From a virus, in the IMG/VR virus record IMGVR_UViG_3300024288_000002, positions 1-55,001 of that record: a stretch of 55,001 nucleotides of DNA, one strand, 5' to 3'. Below, piece after piece: positions 24,081-31,800 of the stretch (position 1 is the first letter of the stretch; every line of letters starts with the position of its first letter). The notes under the pieces were generated by a model. That model was not told the origin of the DNA, searched no databases, and saw only the letters and a program-made list of their open reading frames with translations. The translations under genes were made by a program, and so were the position numbers.

Positions 24081-24153
24081 TTAGACCTAAGAGAGACAAA
24101 ACTGCGCTGATCGTTTCCTAGAAGCTCATTCATCTTGTCTCTCTTAGGTCTAA
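24081..24153. repeat. 19-bp perfect inverted repeat enclosing a 19-codon open frame
   Basis: TTAGACCTAAGAGAGACAA (24081-24099) is the exact reverse complement of 24135-24153, with 35 bases between. On the - strand a short frame (MNELLGNDQRSFVSLRSNK) starts just inside the first transcribed arm, whose AGAGAG could act as ribosome site. It may be a terminator for the gene at 24166, or a leader peptide or attenuator. Confidence 0.55.
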
Positions 24154-24165
24154 GACTATTAGACG

Positions 24166-24354
24166 TTAATTAGACTTTCCTGCGTGCTTGCTAAAACCTA
24201 AAACACATGCTCCGCATTTCAATCCTTTGGACGCTTCATACAAGTTGCCAGCATCAAGGCTTTTACCACACCCGATGCATTTGTTATCTTGACGAAGAAG
24301 TACTTTCCGAATCCTGATGGAGACGTTCTTCCTGTTTCGGTAGTCTCGCACCAT
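24166..24354 (-). CDS. small zinc-ribbon protein
   Basis: A 62-residue basic protein. Cysteines occur as CIGC at about 26-29 and CGAC at 47-50, enough for one zinc ribbon. The N-terminus is rich in Arg and Lys (RDYRNRKNVSIRIRKVLL), suggesting nucleic acid binding. The spacing recalls small Cys4 HNH-type or recombination-nuclease zinc modules, but no catalytic His motif is present. Confidence 0.6.
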   Translation of the reverse strand: MVRDYRNRKNVSIRIRKVLLRQDNKCIGCGKSLDAGNLYEASKGLKCGACVLGFSKHAGKSN

Positions 24355-24356
24355 AG

Positions 24357-24677
24357 CTAAAGGTTCTCCTGGATCCTAAGTCGACGTTCTAGTTCCATCT
24401 TGGTCGCCTCAAGACTTTCGATCTGTGCTTCGACTTGTGCCAGCTTACGCTTCAGTGATGTGCGTCCGCGAAACTGGACAATGATGTTCGATGGGTCGAG
24501 GTTGGTACGGTTACCATCCTTGAAAGTGACATACTCATGAGCACGTAGAGTGCGTCCAAGATTTCGCTCGGCAATAACTCTGGAGGTGAGTTCCCAACCT
24601 TCGGGCGTCTTGACGTACTGGTATCCATTGGGTGCCACTCTCTCCGTTCCTACAGGTGAAGCTTGTCCTCTAGGCAT
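24357..24677 (-). CDS. degenerate HNH-like DNA-binding protein with coiled coil
   Basis: A 106-residue protein. Residues 16-66 follow the HNH homing-nuclease layout: YQYVKTPEGWELTSRVIAER, LGRTLRAHEYVTFKDGNRTN, LDPSNIIV. The two His residues that normally precede the Asp-Gly-Asn are replaced (EYVTFKDGN), so cleavage is unlikely. The C-terminus (KRKLAQVEAQIESLEATK) is a coiled coil. It may be a transcription regulator or replication accessory derived from an HNH protein. Confidence 0.65.
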   Translation of the reverse strand: MPRGQASPVGTERVAPNGYQYVKTPEGWELTSRVIAERNLGRTLRAHEYVTFKDGNRTNLDPSNIIVQFRGRTSLKRKLAQVEAQIESLEATKMELERRLRIQENL

Positions 24678-24855
24678 GAAGTCCCTCAGTATCTATAGCG
24701 CTCCAGAGTTTGTTTTCCAAAAGGCGATAATCCCTTTCTAGGTCAGCATCTCTGAATTCAAGGGCGGTGTAGGCAAGCTGCAACGAGTGCTTACCATTAA
24801 TCACTTTGATTATGTGCCTGCGTCGTGACTTGTCGTAGTATAGTTCCCGTATCAT
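24670..24855 (-). CDS. small basic protein of unknown function
   Basis: A 61-residue protein (RELYYDKSRRRHIIKVINGK near the start) whose start overlaps the end of the DNA polymerase gene, and whose end overlaps the HNH-like gene. It is basic at the N-terminus and acidic/helical later (FRDADLERDYRLLENKLWSA). The tight coupling suggests a polymerase-associated function, but no family is recognised. Confidence 0.5.
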   Translation of the reverse strand: MIRELYYDKSRRRHIIKVINGKHSLQLAYTALEFRDADLERDYRLLENKLWSAIDTEGLHA

Positions 24856-27281
24856 TATAAGTCACCCCAGTTCTTGCCTACGGAGATGTCGACGGGGAAG
24901 GGAACGTAGTCGGTAAACTTTGTTCCCTCTTCGGCCATGACTGTACTGAGTAGTTTCGAAACTTCGTCTGTCCTAGTTTCTGCACACTCAACCACAAGTG
25001 CATCATGGATAGTAAGTCGGATGAAGCCCAGACCACGCAACATCGGTCGCAGACGTATAAGAGCGCTAAGGCAGATGTCGGAGGCAGTTGATTGTGGCAG
25101 GTAGGACAGCGCTTCATTCATCACCTCTCGCTTGTTCTGATCCGTGATCAACCAGAATCGTCGATGTCTTCCGAATGGAGTGACAAGGGGCTTGCCCGAC
25201 AGTACATGCGCCTTGATACCCTCTTGCCACCTCATCACGTCCGGGATCAGATTCGTAAAGCCTCTGTATAGCTTCTCGCCCTCACTAGCCGACAAGTTAT
25301 ACTCTTTTGCGACGGACCAAGACTCTCGACCATAACCGATGCCGTAGAAGAATGCCTTAGTTCGAATGTATTCTTCCTTGCCCCACTTGCCTGAGCCGTA
25401 CAACTGATCGGACAACTCGTTGAAGAACTTGTAGTCCGGATCAGGATTGCTCAGGATTTGTCGGAGGTATTCGTCCTGAGCTAGGAACGTCATCACTCGA
25501 GCTTCGACGTTTTTGTAGTCGGCTTGGATTAGGACATTCTCAGGTCGTGTGACACCAAACTGCCGTCTAATTTCCTTATCACGTACAATGTTCTGGAGAT
25601 TTGGATTTCGAGATGCCAACCGTCCTGACGTCGAACCGTGGAGCATGTAAGTAGTATAAACACGTCCGCGGTACATTCGTTTGCGGATTCCAGCGATATA
25701 TGTACTGTAGAGCTTGTGCTGTCGTCGATACCTGAGAAGAGCTTTGACAAACTCTCTTCGGGCACTCCCAACAGGCAGTCGGGTGAGCAGCGCTGTGAGT
25801 GTTTCTTCGTTCGTAGAAGCAACTTGCACCTTCTGCGTTTCTAGATACGCCTTAACTTGCTTCGGCGATCGTGGGTTGATTCCAAGCCATGCACCATCAT
25901 CCAAATGCCCTGTTGACTTCTGGATGACGACGTCCATTTCATTCTCGATGCCATCGAGACGGTTGAGGTACTCCGTCTCAAGCTTCGCCATGGCATCCCG
26001 ATCGATCTGGATCCCATTCAACTCTAGGAACATGAGCTGGTTGGAAGCCTTAACCAGGAAGTCATGGACCTTACGAACGTCCTCACGTTCCATCGCCTCT
26101 GTGAATAGCTCGTACAGTTCCCAAGTACATGCTACGTCATATGCATTGTACTTGTAGAGGATTGGTCGTGGAATGTTCGCGTAGTTACCACGCCTAGGAA
26201 TGAACCGCTTGATCTCGTCGTCGTACTTCGGAGCGCCAAGCTTTTCTACTGCGAGGACTTTAAGACCATGGTTACCTGGTCGTTCGTCGAGACAGTAGGA
26301 GGCGAGCATGGTATCGAACCAGAGCTCGAGGGCTCCGAGCTTGGGGTAAAGTCCGGCAAGGTCAAATTTGCCGTTGTGAGCAATGAGTCGCTTTCCACGA
26401 AAGAGCTCCCGCAGTCGACTGACCACCTTAGGGTCGGTAAGTGGATGCTCACCCAACACCACAGCTCGTCCCCTTGCGTAAGCAATTCCCACGCAAAGTA
26501 GAGAGTAGTTGTTCGGGTGGTCATCGCCGGCGACGTCTTTCTCAATACCCACCTCAATGTCGATAACGAGAGGTCCCTCAAGTCGTTCCAGTTCGTCGAT
26601 GACTGCGAGCGTCTGATCAACATCGTCAAATGCTCGCCACTCAGGTTCACGCCAAGACTCACGTCTACTCTCCTTCAGCTTCCCTATATCCGAAACGAGC
26701 GCTGGAAACGCATCTGCATTGCGCAGGCAGTACGCCGGGTGCCAAGTCGGAACAACCCGGATATGATTCGCCTCGCCCGCATTTGCACTGAGAAATCTTG
26801 CGCCAGTCTTAGGTGGGCCAACTCGGAGAGTGGTAATTGTGCCTGGATCGTCAACCAGAAGGGTGCCCGCCGTGCCGCCAAGTGCAATGATATCGGTAGT
26901 CTCGAATTGCTGTACTTCCCGTGCGAGACGAGCCTTACATGCAGTAACCGCACTACGAGGAGGAGTTGCGTTACTCTCAGGCCTACATAGACAAACATTG
27001 GTAAGAAGTACCTCGCTTCGTTTTATACTGTGATGCTTAAGTACAGCATCCAGCAGTTTTCCGCTAGGTCCCGTGAATGGTTTTCCGTAAGTCCCCTCGT
27101 AGAAACCAGGAGCCTCACCGACTACAACTAATCTACGTTCGCCTTCAGCTCTCGGGCGCCACAGATCTCTTCCAGCTGCTTTCACCCCCTGTGGGATTTG
27201 CGAAGGCACATACGGGGCGTCTCGCAGCGGGCAGTGGGAACAATCAGCTCCTAGCGCTTCAGCTTTCACTGTCCTGCCCAT
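24855..27281 (-). CDS. uracil-DNA glycosylase fused to family A DNA polymerase
   Basis: An 808-residue two-part enzyme. Residues 1-200 match family 4-type uracil-DNA glycosylases: two N-terminal iron-sulfur Cys in CSHCPL, motif 1 GEAPGFYEGTYGKPFTGPSG, two further Cys in NVCLCRP and AVTACKA, and motif 2 PTWHPAYCLR. From about residue 235 a 3'-5' exonuclease domain follows (PLVIDIEVG; IAHNGKFDLAGL; YNAYDVACTWELY), then polymerase motif A (QADYKNVEARV), motif B (RTKAFFYGIGYG) and motif C (TIHDALVVE). It would copy phage DNA and may sense or remove uracil at the same time. Confidence 0.92.
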   Translation of the reverse strand: MGRTVKAEALGADCSHCPLRDAPYVPSQIPQGVKAAGRDLWRPRAEGERRLVVVGEAPGFYEGTYGKPFTGPSGKLLDAVLKHHSIKRSEVLLTNVCLCRPESNATPPRSAVTACKARLAREVQQFETTDIIALGGTAGTLLVDDPGTITTLRVGPPKTGARFLSANAGEANHIRVVPTWHPAYCLRNADAFPALVSDIGKLKESRRESWREPEWRAFDDVDQTLAVIDELERLEGPLVIDIEVGIEKDVAGDDHPNNYSLLCVGIAYARGRAVVLGEHPLTDPKVVSRLRELFRGKRLIAHNGKFDLAGLYPKLGALELWFDTMLASYCLDERPGNHGLKVLAVEKLGAPKYDDEIKRFIPRRGNYANIPRPILYKYNAYDVACTWELYELFTEAMEREDVRKVHDFLVKASNQLMFLELNGIQIDRDAMAKLETEYLNRLDGIENEMDVVIQKSTGHLDDGAWLGINPRSPKQVKAYLETQKVQVASTNEETLTALLTRLPVGSARREFVKALLRYRRQHKLYSTYIAGIRKRMYRGRVYTTYMLHGSTSGRLASRNPNLQNIVRDKEIRRQFGVTRPENVLIQADYKNVEARVMTFLAQDEYLRQILSNPDPDYKFFNELSDQLYGSGKWGKEEYIRTKAFFYGIGYGRESWSVAKEYNLSASEGEKLYRGFTNLIPDVMRWQEGIKAHVLSGKPLVTPFGRHRRFWLITDQNKREVMNEALSYLPQSTASDICLSALIRLRPMLRGLGFIRLTIHDALVVECAETRTDEVSKLLSTVMAEEGTKFTDYVPFPVDISVGKNWGDL

Positions 27282-28009
27282 TCCTTGAAGATTCGAATGT
27301 TAGCTGCTAGTACTCTAGGGTCAACCTCCTTCTTCACGGTGAAGTAATCGGATCGTCGTGTGCTCCAGGCATCGATTGTGGTAAGTTGCTTACCAACCTC
27401 TGCCAGCTTGAACGGCTGTGCTGAGTCCATAGATCGGACTCCCTCGAATTGTACGTGATACATCTCTTGTGGATATATGCTGTTCAATCCGAGTAAGTGG
27501 ATCTTAAACCTTTTTGGATAGACTCTATGGATAGCACGTGCGATCTTCCGACGGATCTCTAGGTCTTCATGTGTAACGAGGACCTTCGGAATCCCGATGG
27601 CGGTGATCAAACTATTCTGAGCGTACTTCTTTAGCAGGAACTGTCTGTCGCTTAGCTCCTGTCCTTGTAGTACGCCCATGATGTTGTAGTTCGATGCTTC
27701 CGGACCATACTCGTCTAGGAAGGCATTTGTTGCTTCGAGTGTTGCAGCTGCGTCGTTCATAACGTCAGGTGCAACAATCTCGTGCGGCTTGATAGCTCGG
27801 GCGAAGTTCAGAAGATCTTCACCGTTAGCGAGCTGATTCTCAGCACACCCATTGTCTAGGATGATGTAGTGCCCACGTGCCCGAGCTGTTGCGTATGTTC
27901 TCAGGTATGAAAGGTTGCGACGCAGCGAGGCTAGTGGCAACACTAGGTGGATGTCACTGTGAAGTGCTTCCTCTTCATACCCCTTAGGAGGGATTAATGC
28001 TGCGCGCAC
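27266..28009 (-). CDS. TGT-like DNA transglycosylase candidate (DpdA-like)
   Basis: A 247-residue TIM-barrel-like protein. The TGT pattern appears as IILDNGCAENQ, IVAPDVMNDAAATLEATNAF, NIMGVLQGQ, AIGIPKVL, IHLLGLN and SMDSAQPFKLA, the last containing a likely nucleophilic Asp. In phages, DpdA proteins swap guanine in DNA for a 7-deazaguanine such as preQ0. All four genes for making preQ0 lie directly upstream in the same operon. It lacks the C-terminal zinc site of tRNA enzymes, as DpdA proteins do. The GTG start shares a base with the previous stop (TAGTG). Confidence 0.75.
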   Translation of the reverse strand: MRAALIPPKGYEEEALHSDIHLVLPLASLRRNLSYLRTYATARARGHYIILDNGCAENQLANGEDLLNFARAIKPHEIVAPDVMNDAAATLEATNAFLDEYGPEASNYNIMGVLQGQELSDRQFLLKKYAQNSLITAIGIPKVLVTHEDLEIRRKIARAIHRVYPKRFKIHLLGLNSIYPQEMYHVQFEGVRSMDSAQPFKLAEVGKQLTTIDAWSTRRSDYFTVKKEVDPRVLAANIRIFKEWAGQ

Positions 28010-28377
28010 TACTGTTCCTTTACGCTTGTGAATCGGGAGGACTTGATGAAGCCTGACTCGAGACTGTCCGGTGGAAGTGCAGCTGCGATTGACTCTTGTA
28101 GTAGACGCAGCTTGATGTAGGTGTATCGGGCGTAGTTGGCTAGATCGACGATCTCGTGGAGCGCTTCCTCGATGGTATCGACGGTTAGGAACTTTCCGGG
28201 GCCATACTTCTCGGCGCCCATTCCATGACGCTCTTCGGTCATGCGATCGAACTCTTCACTCAAGGCGAAGACGACCCCTGCGAGCTCTTGTGCGGCCTCT
28301 TCAGCCTCGGCTGACCCACGAAAGGTCATGTGCTCCTCGTCAGCCTGACGTTTGAAGTCGTCGGTTATATCAGGCAT
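28009..28377 (-). CDS. MazG-like nucleotide pyrophosphohydrolase candidate
   Basis: A 122-residue helical protein. HGMGAEKYGPGKFLTVDTIE and EALHEIVDLANYARYTYIKL resemble the alpha-helical MazG-like fold with acidic metal ligands (EE near residue 28, ExxD in HEIVDLAN). Such phage enzymes hydrolyse nucleoside triphosphates. Within the preQ0 operon it could adjust guanine nucleotide pools; this is inference. Confidence 0.6.
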   Translation of the reverse strand: MPDITDDFKRQADEEHMTFRGSAEAEEAAQELAGVVFALSEEFDRMTEERHGMGAEKYGPGKFLTVDTIEEALHEIVDLANYARYTYIKLRLLQESIAAALPPDSLESGFIKSSRFTSVKEQ

Positions 28378-29036
28378 TAGTGACCACCATTCAATCTTGA
28401 AAGGAATTCGGCCTTTGCGGTCCGGGTGTGATCGTTGAATACACCTGACATGACGGCCGTGTACGTCTTAGTGCCCGGTGTTTGTACACCGCGAATTGTC
28501 ATGCAGAGGTGTTCTGCTTCCATGACAACCGCAACGCCACGAGGCTTGAGGTTCTTCTCGAGGAAGTCTGCAACCTGTTGAGTGAGTCGTTCCTGAACCT
28601 GTAGAGCCTTGGCGAAGTGATGTACAACACGGGCGAACTTACTTAGTCCGGCCACGAACTCACCCGGCACGTAGCCTATGTCTGCCTTCCCAATAAACGG
28701 GATAACGTGATGATTGCAGAGGCTCACGAATGGAATGTTACGGACGATGATCATCTCGTCCATTCCATCATTCGGAAAGCACTTCCACTTGATCGGAAGT
28801 GGTTCGGTAAGCTCCTTCAGCATGTGAACGAATCGTGTTGGTGTGTCCTGACCATGTATGTCGTTGACGTCGAGACCTGCGGAAGTACGAAGAAGTACCT
28901 CAGCCGCTTCGATCGCCTCCTTCTCAGGATCGGCAAACATATGTGCAAGAGATGGATGGTTCCGTCGGACTAAGTCCAGGCCCATTCGTTCGAACACGCC
29001 TTGCAACTCTTCAGGTATTGGTTGTTCTCCAGGCAT
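28377..29036 (-). CDS. folE: GTP cyclohydrolase I
   Basis: The 219-residue protein opens GTP to dihydroneopterin triphosphate, the first step of preQ0 (and folate) synthesis. Zinc and catalytic residues are visible in FVSLCNHHVIPFIGKADIGY (Cys, His) and EAEHLCMTIRGVQTPG (His, Cys); VAGLSKFARVVHHFAKALQV and QERLTQQVADFL complete the signature. Its neighbours encode the next steps QueD, QueE and QueC. It overlaps both neighbours by TAATG. Confidence 0.95.
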   Translation of the reverse strand: MPGEQPIPEELQGVFERMGLDLVRRNHPSLAHMFADPEKEAIEAAEVLLRTSAGLDVNDIHGQDTPTRFVHMLKELTEPLPIKWKCFPNDGMDEMIIVRNIPFVSLCNHHVIPFIGKADIGYVPGEFVAGLSKFARVVHHFAKALQVQERLTQQVADFLEKNLKPRGVAVVMEAEHLCMTIRGVQTPGTKTYTAVMSGVFNDHTRTAKAEFLSRLNGGH

Positions 29037-29374
29037 TAGGCGTCCTTGTTTTCGAATTGAGCCCTTGGCACAACGATCTTCCGTATAGCACCGTTGTCCT
29101 GTTCTTGGTGAATGGCGACCAACGTCTGTAGCGATGGGGGCGACAGACGAAAGCGGGTGAGACGTCCGAATGGCTTTCCCGTACGTCGGGTGTGATTCAT
29201 CCCCATCGAACGGAGGTGCGCACGATTCGGAACCGACTCGCTTCGGTGCTTGGCGATCTCCTTCTCGTCTGCGCCTTCGCTCTTCAGACGCTTGAGAAGG
29301 TTCTTCTCCAATAGTGCTGCCATACGATCGATAGCACCCTTACGGTTCTGCTTGCCTGTACGTGTACGTAACAT
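29036..29374 (-). CDS. basic protein of unknown function in preQ0 operon
   Basis: A 112-residue strongly basic protein between QueD and FolE genes. It has a helical N-terminus (IDRMAALLEKNLLKRLKSEG) and a loop-rich middle (NHTRRTGKPFGRLTRFRLSP). No motif is recognised. Its location, coupled to folE, suggests a role in DNA modification or in presenting DNA to the transglycosylase. Confidence 0.5.
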   Translation of the reverse strand: MLRTRTGKQNRKGAIDRMAALLEKNLLKRLKSEGADEKEIAKHRSESVPNRAHLRSMGMNHTRRTGKPFGRLTRFRLSPPSLQTLVAIHQEQDNGAIRKIVVPRAQFENKDA

Positions 29375-29382
29375 GCTACTCC

Positions 29383-29853
29383 TTATGGTAGCTGGTACTC
29401 AGCTCCGTTGGTGTTTGTTTCCTGGACAAAGATCCTTATTGGGAACTTGGCTCCAAACTTGTCGCACATGGCTTCGCAGATCCACTTGGCGATGTTTTCC
29501 GTCGTAGGATCTCCTGGCCATGTACGCAGACCAGGCAAAGTACTCCATGAGATTGCCGGAACTTCTTTCATGGGATCGTACTGGTGATCGTTGATGAGTT
29601 CACGTGACCATGGATCTTTGTAGTTGAGGTGGAGTTGGTGATCGAGCTGCTCGTCGATGAGCGTACGAAAGACCTTCTTCACCGATCCGAAATCGAGTCC
29701 AGCGAGAAGACCTTTCTCATCGATATGTCCTGCGATATGCATCTCGATCTGCAACGAGTGACCATGAATGTGCTCGCACTTACCTGGCAGGTTCATGAGC
29801 CGATGTGCGATCTCAGCATTGTGACTTACGTAGATACCTGCTCGATGGCTCAC
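29383..29853 (-). CDS. queD: 6-carboxytetrahydropterin synthase
   Basis: A 156-residue protein making 6-carboxy-tetrahydropterin from dihydroneopterin triphosphate. The zinc site is formed by SHNAEIAHRL and the HIHGHSLQIEM segment; the catalytic Cys precedes it (GKCEHIHGH). GLDFGSVKK, LDHQLHLN, PTTENIAKWI and a closing ETNTNGAEY complete the family. The GTG start at 29853 overlaps the previous stop (GTGA); the longer open frame upstream is shadow sequence of that gene. Confidence 0.93.
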   Translation of the reverse strand: MSHRAGIYVSHNAEIAHRLMNLPGKCEHIHGHSLQIEMHIAGHIDEKGLLAGLDFGSVKKVFRTLIDEQLDHQLHLNYKDPWSRELINDHQYDPMKEVPAISWSTLPGLRTWPGDPTTENIAKWICEAMCDKFGAKFPIRIFVQETNTNGAEYQLP

Positions 29854-30191
29854 GAGTCGTCTCCCAGTTGCAAAAGCATCTGAGCGGCTTCGAGATTTGC
29901 TTCGACCTTTTCGGTCATCTTGTCGGCGAGCTGCTCGGAGCGACTTGACTCCGGTGCGACCTCGGCTGTCTTGATCATGGTACATGGAGGAAGGAGATGA
30001 CCTATTTTTAGGCCATTCTCGTCGTATACCATGACGAACGCACCTTCGACGTTCCACCCACCGTACGTCGAGTAAACCACAACAGGGTCGATCTCCCCGT
30101 CGTATACTTCGACACGATACTTGATTGGAATCACTTCGGGCTCTATCCCTTCGTAACCATCATCCAGGAAACTTCTAACATGCTCGCCCAT
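29850..30191 (-). CDS. unknown protein between queE and queD
   Basis: A 113-residue acidic protein starting MGEHVRSFLDDGYEGIEPEV. The first two thirds look like a beta-rich domain (YRVEVYDGEIDPVVVYSTYG; GAFVMVYDENGLKIGHLL) and the end is a helix (KMTEKVEANLEAAQMLLQL). It is coupled to queE by TAATG and to queD by GTGA. The family is not recognised. Confidence 0.55.
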   Translation of the reverse strand: MGEHVRSFLDDGYEGIEPEVIPIKYRVEVYDGEIDPVVVYSTYGGWNVEGAFVMVYDENGLKIGHLLPPCTMIKTAEVAPESSRSEQLADKMTEKVEANLEAAQMLLQLGDDS

Positions 30192-30931
30192 TACCTGCCC
30201 CTTGTGTCGCTCCATAGTAGGATGTGTGTACGGAATGATAGTCCGTATCCACGCGCAATTGCTTGGTCCACGATGCGTCGAGCTGTATCGACGTTCTGCG
30301 CAACGCTTGTACCTTCAGGCATGACCATTACACGATTCGTATCAATACCTGCGACACGAACGATCTCGTCGACCTCGGGAAAGTCTTCCGTGGATCTTAC
30401 TACGAACTTGAACCACGCCTTAGGACTTTGTGCAAAGTACTCTAGCGTTTCCCAGCGACGACGTTTGTTGATTATGTTACCACTGTGCTTCAGCTTTGGC
30501 GACACGTTGTATTGTGCTACGTGTCTATCGAATGGAAGCGTTGGTGTTATTGTTGCGGCTGTCTCGATGTGAATCGAATCTCCCCAGCCAGTCAGCGTCT
30601 GAATGAGTGGCAGCAAATCGCGCTGCTGCATCATAGGCTCACCACCAGAAATGACAAGCATGGTAGGCCAAGTAGCTATATCCCATAGCTTGCGAAGCTC
30701 GGAGATAACCTCGTCGACCTGCATTGTCTTGCGGTTCGCAGCCTTGTCGTGAATGATAGGCACTTCGAGCTTGCTGGCGAGCTCCGCGTTGAACGCCCAC
30801 GTGTATGCAGTATCACACCACGTGCACCGAAGATTACAGTCCGCCATCCGGAGGAAGAGGCAGTGTCTACCACTTGCTGCCCCTTCCCCCTGGACCGTAG
30901 GTCCGAAGATCTCATTGACCTGCAAGGTCAT
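30191..30931 (-). CDS. queE: 7-carboxy-7-deazaguanine synthase (radical SAM)
   Basis: A 246-residue radical SAM protein. VNEIFGPTVQGEGAASGRHC is the typical QueE start, and the iron-sulfur/SAM motif occurs as CNLRCTWCD. ISGGEPMMQQRDL and IHIETAATITPTLP are the SAM-binding GGE and following strand. It converts carboxytetrahydropterin to 7-carboxy-7-deazaguanine, the substrate of QueC. It overlaps queC by TAATG. Confidence 0.94.
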   Translation of the reverse strand: MTLQVNEIFGPTVQGEGAASGRHCLFLRMADCNLRCTWCDTAYTWAFNAELASKLEVPIIHDKAANRKTMQVDEVISELRKLWDIATWPTMLVISGGEPMMQQRDLLPLIQTLTGWGDSIHIETAATITPTLPFDRHVAQYNVSPKLKHSGNIINKRRRWETLEYFAQSPKAWFKFVVRSTEDFPEVDEIVRVAGIDTNRVMVMPEGTSVAQNVDTARRIVDQAIARGYGLSFRTHILLWSDTRGR

Positions 30932-31800
30932 TAGTTACTTGCCTCCATGGATCGATGAGTAGTGGCGATTTTCCAGTACTCAGTGTCGTCGTATACCGTT
31001 GAATCCGTGTACGGGAAGTCGTCCGGGCGCTCGTTGTTGAACTTGCGAAGTGCCTCGTCGATTGCCTCGAGACGTTCGACACACGTGCCACAACGGCCAC
31101 AGTGGTTCTCGCCGCCCTTGTAGCAGCTCCACGTCAGGTGGAACGGAACACAAAGCTGCAGCGCACGATAAGCGATGTCGGCCTTCGTCGAGTTTAGGTA
31201 TGGTGTTGTGATTGGCTTGGCTACGCTAGTGAAACCTTCAGCGATGACTTGAGCATCTCGGGTCGGATCAAGCTCGATGTCGAAGTTGTGAAAACCTTCG
31301 TTGCCAGCAAGCATTGCCTGACCGAGCGTGTAGATAAACACCGGACGACAATCCGGGTAGATGAAGTGATCACCTGCGTGGACGCCCATAGCGATTGTAT
31401 TCGCCTGACGATTCACAGCCATACCACATGCGATGGACAGCATGATCATGTTACGGTTAGGTACAACCGTCTGCTTCATGGTGTCCTGAGCGTAGTGACC
31501 CTCAGGCACGTCGATGTGCTTGCAGCCACCTTCAGTACCGTAGGTGTCAGATGTACCTGGGTGCGAAGTGAGTGCGCTGTTCGAGATGAATGGGGTGAGG
31601 CCGGAGAGGTCGATGACGCTGTGACGAAGTCCGAGCGCCCTCGATGTGTTCGACGCGAAGATAAGCTCCTTGCGATGACGCTGTCCGTAGTTGAACGAGA
31701 CAGTTTCAACCTTGTAGTCCTGCGCTAGCAAGTCGTATACCATGGTGGTGCTATCGAGCCCACCACTAACGATTGCTAGCGCTAACTGCTTTTGGGTCAT
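30931..31800 (-). CDS. queC: 7-cyano-7-deazaguanine (preQ0) synthase
   Basis: A 289-residue ATP-dependent enzyme. LAIVSGGLDSTTMVYDLL is the PP-loop; VSFNYGQRHRKEL and VPNRNMIMLSIACGMAVNRQ follow the family. Zinc Cys appear near the end as SCYKGGENHCGRCGTCVERL. It makes preQ0, which the DpdA-like protein may insert into DNA. The ATG at 31800 (GGAAGGATC upstream) lies inside the end of the primase-helicase gene; the open frame extends further upstream but without the family's sequence. Confidence 0.95.
   Translation of the reverse strand: MTQKQLALAIVSGGLDSTTMVYDLLAQDYKVETVSFNYGQRHRKELIFASNTSRALGLRHSVIDLSGLTPFISNSALTSHPGTSDTYGTEGGCKHIDVPEGHYAQDTMKQTVVPNRNMIMLSIACGMAVNRQANTIAMGVHAGDHFIYPDCRPVFIYTLGQAMLAGNEGFHNFDIELDPTRDAQVIAEGFTSVAKPITTPYLNSTKADIAYRALQLCVPFHLTWSCYKGGENHCGRCGTCVERLEAIDEALRKFNNERPDDFPYTDSTVYDDTEYWKIATTHRSMEASN

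Noticed and set aside
27186-27197. Further CCCTGTGGG matches inside genes (27186, 33637, 36600)
   Set aside because: Each is explained by coding sequence (for example Ala-Leu-Trp-Val), so they are not counted as copies of the intergenic element.
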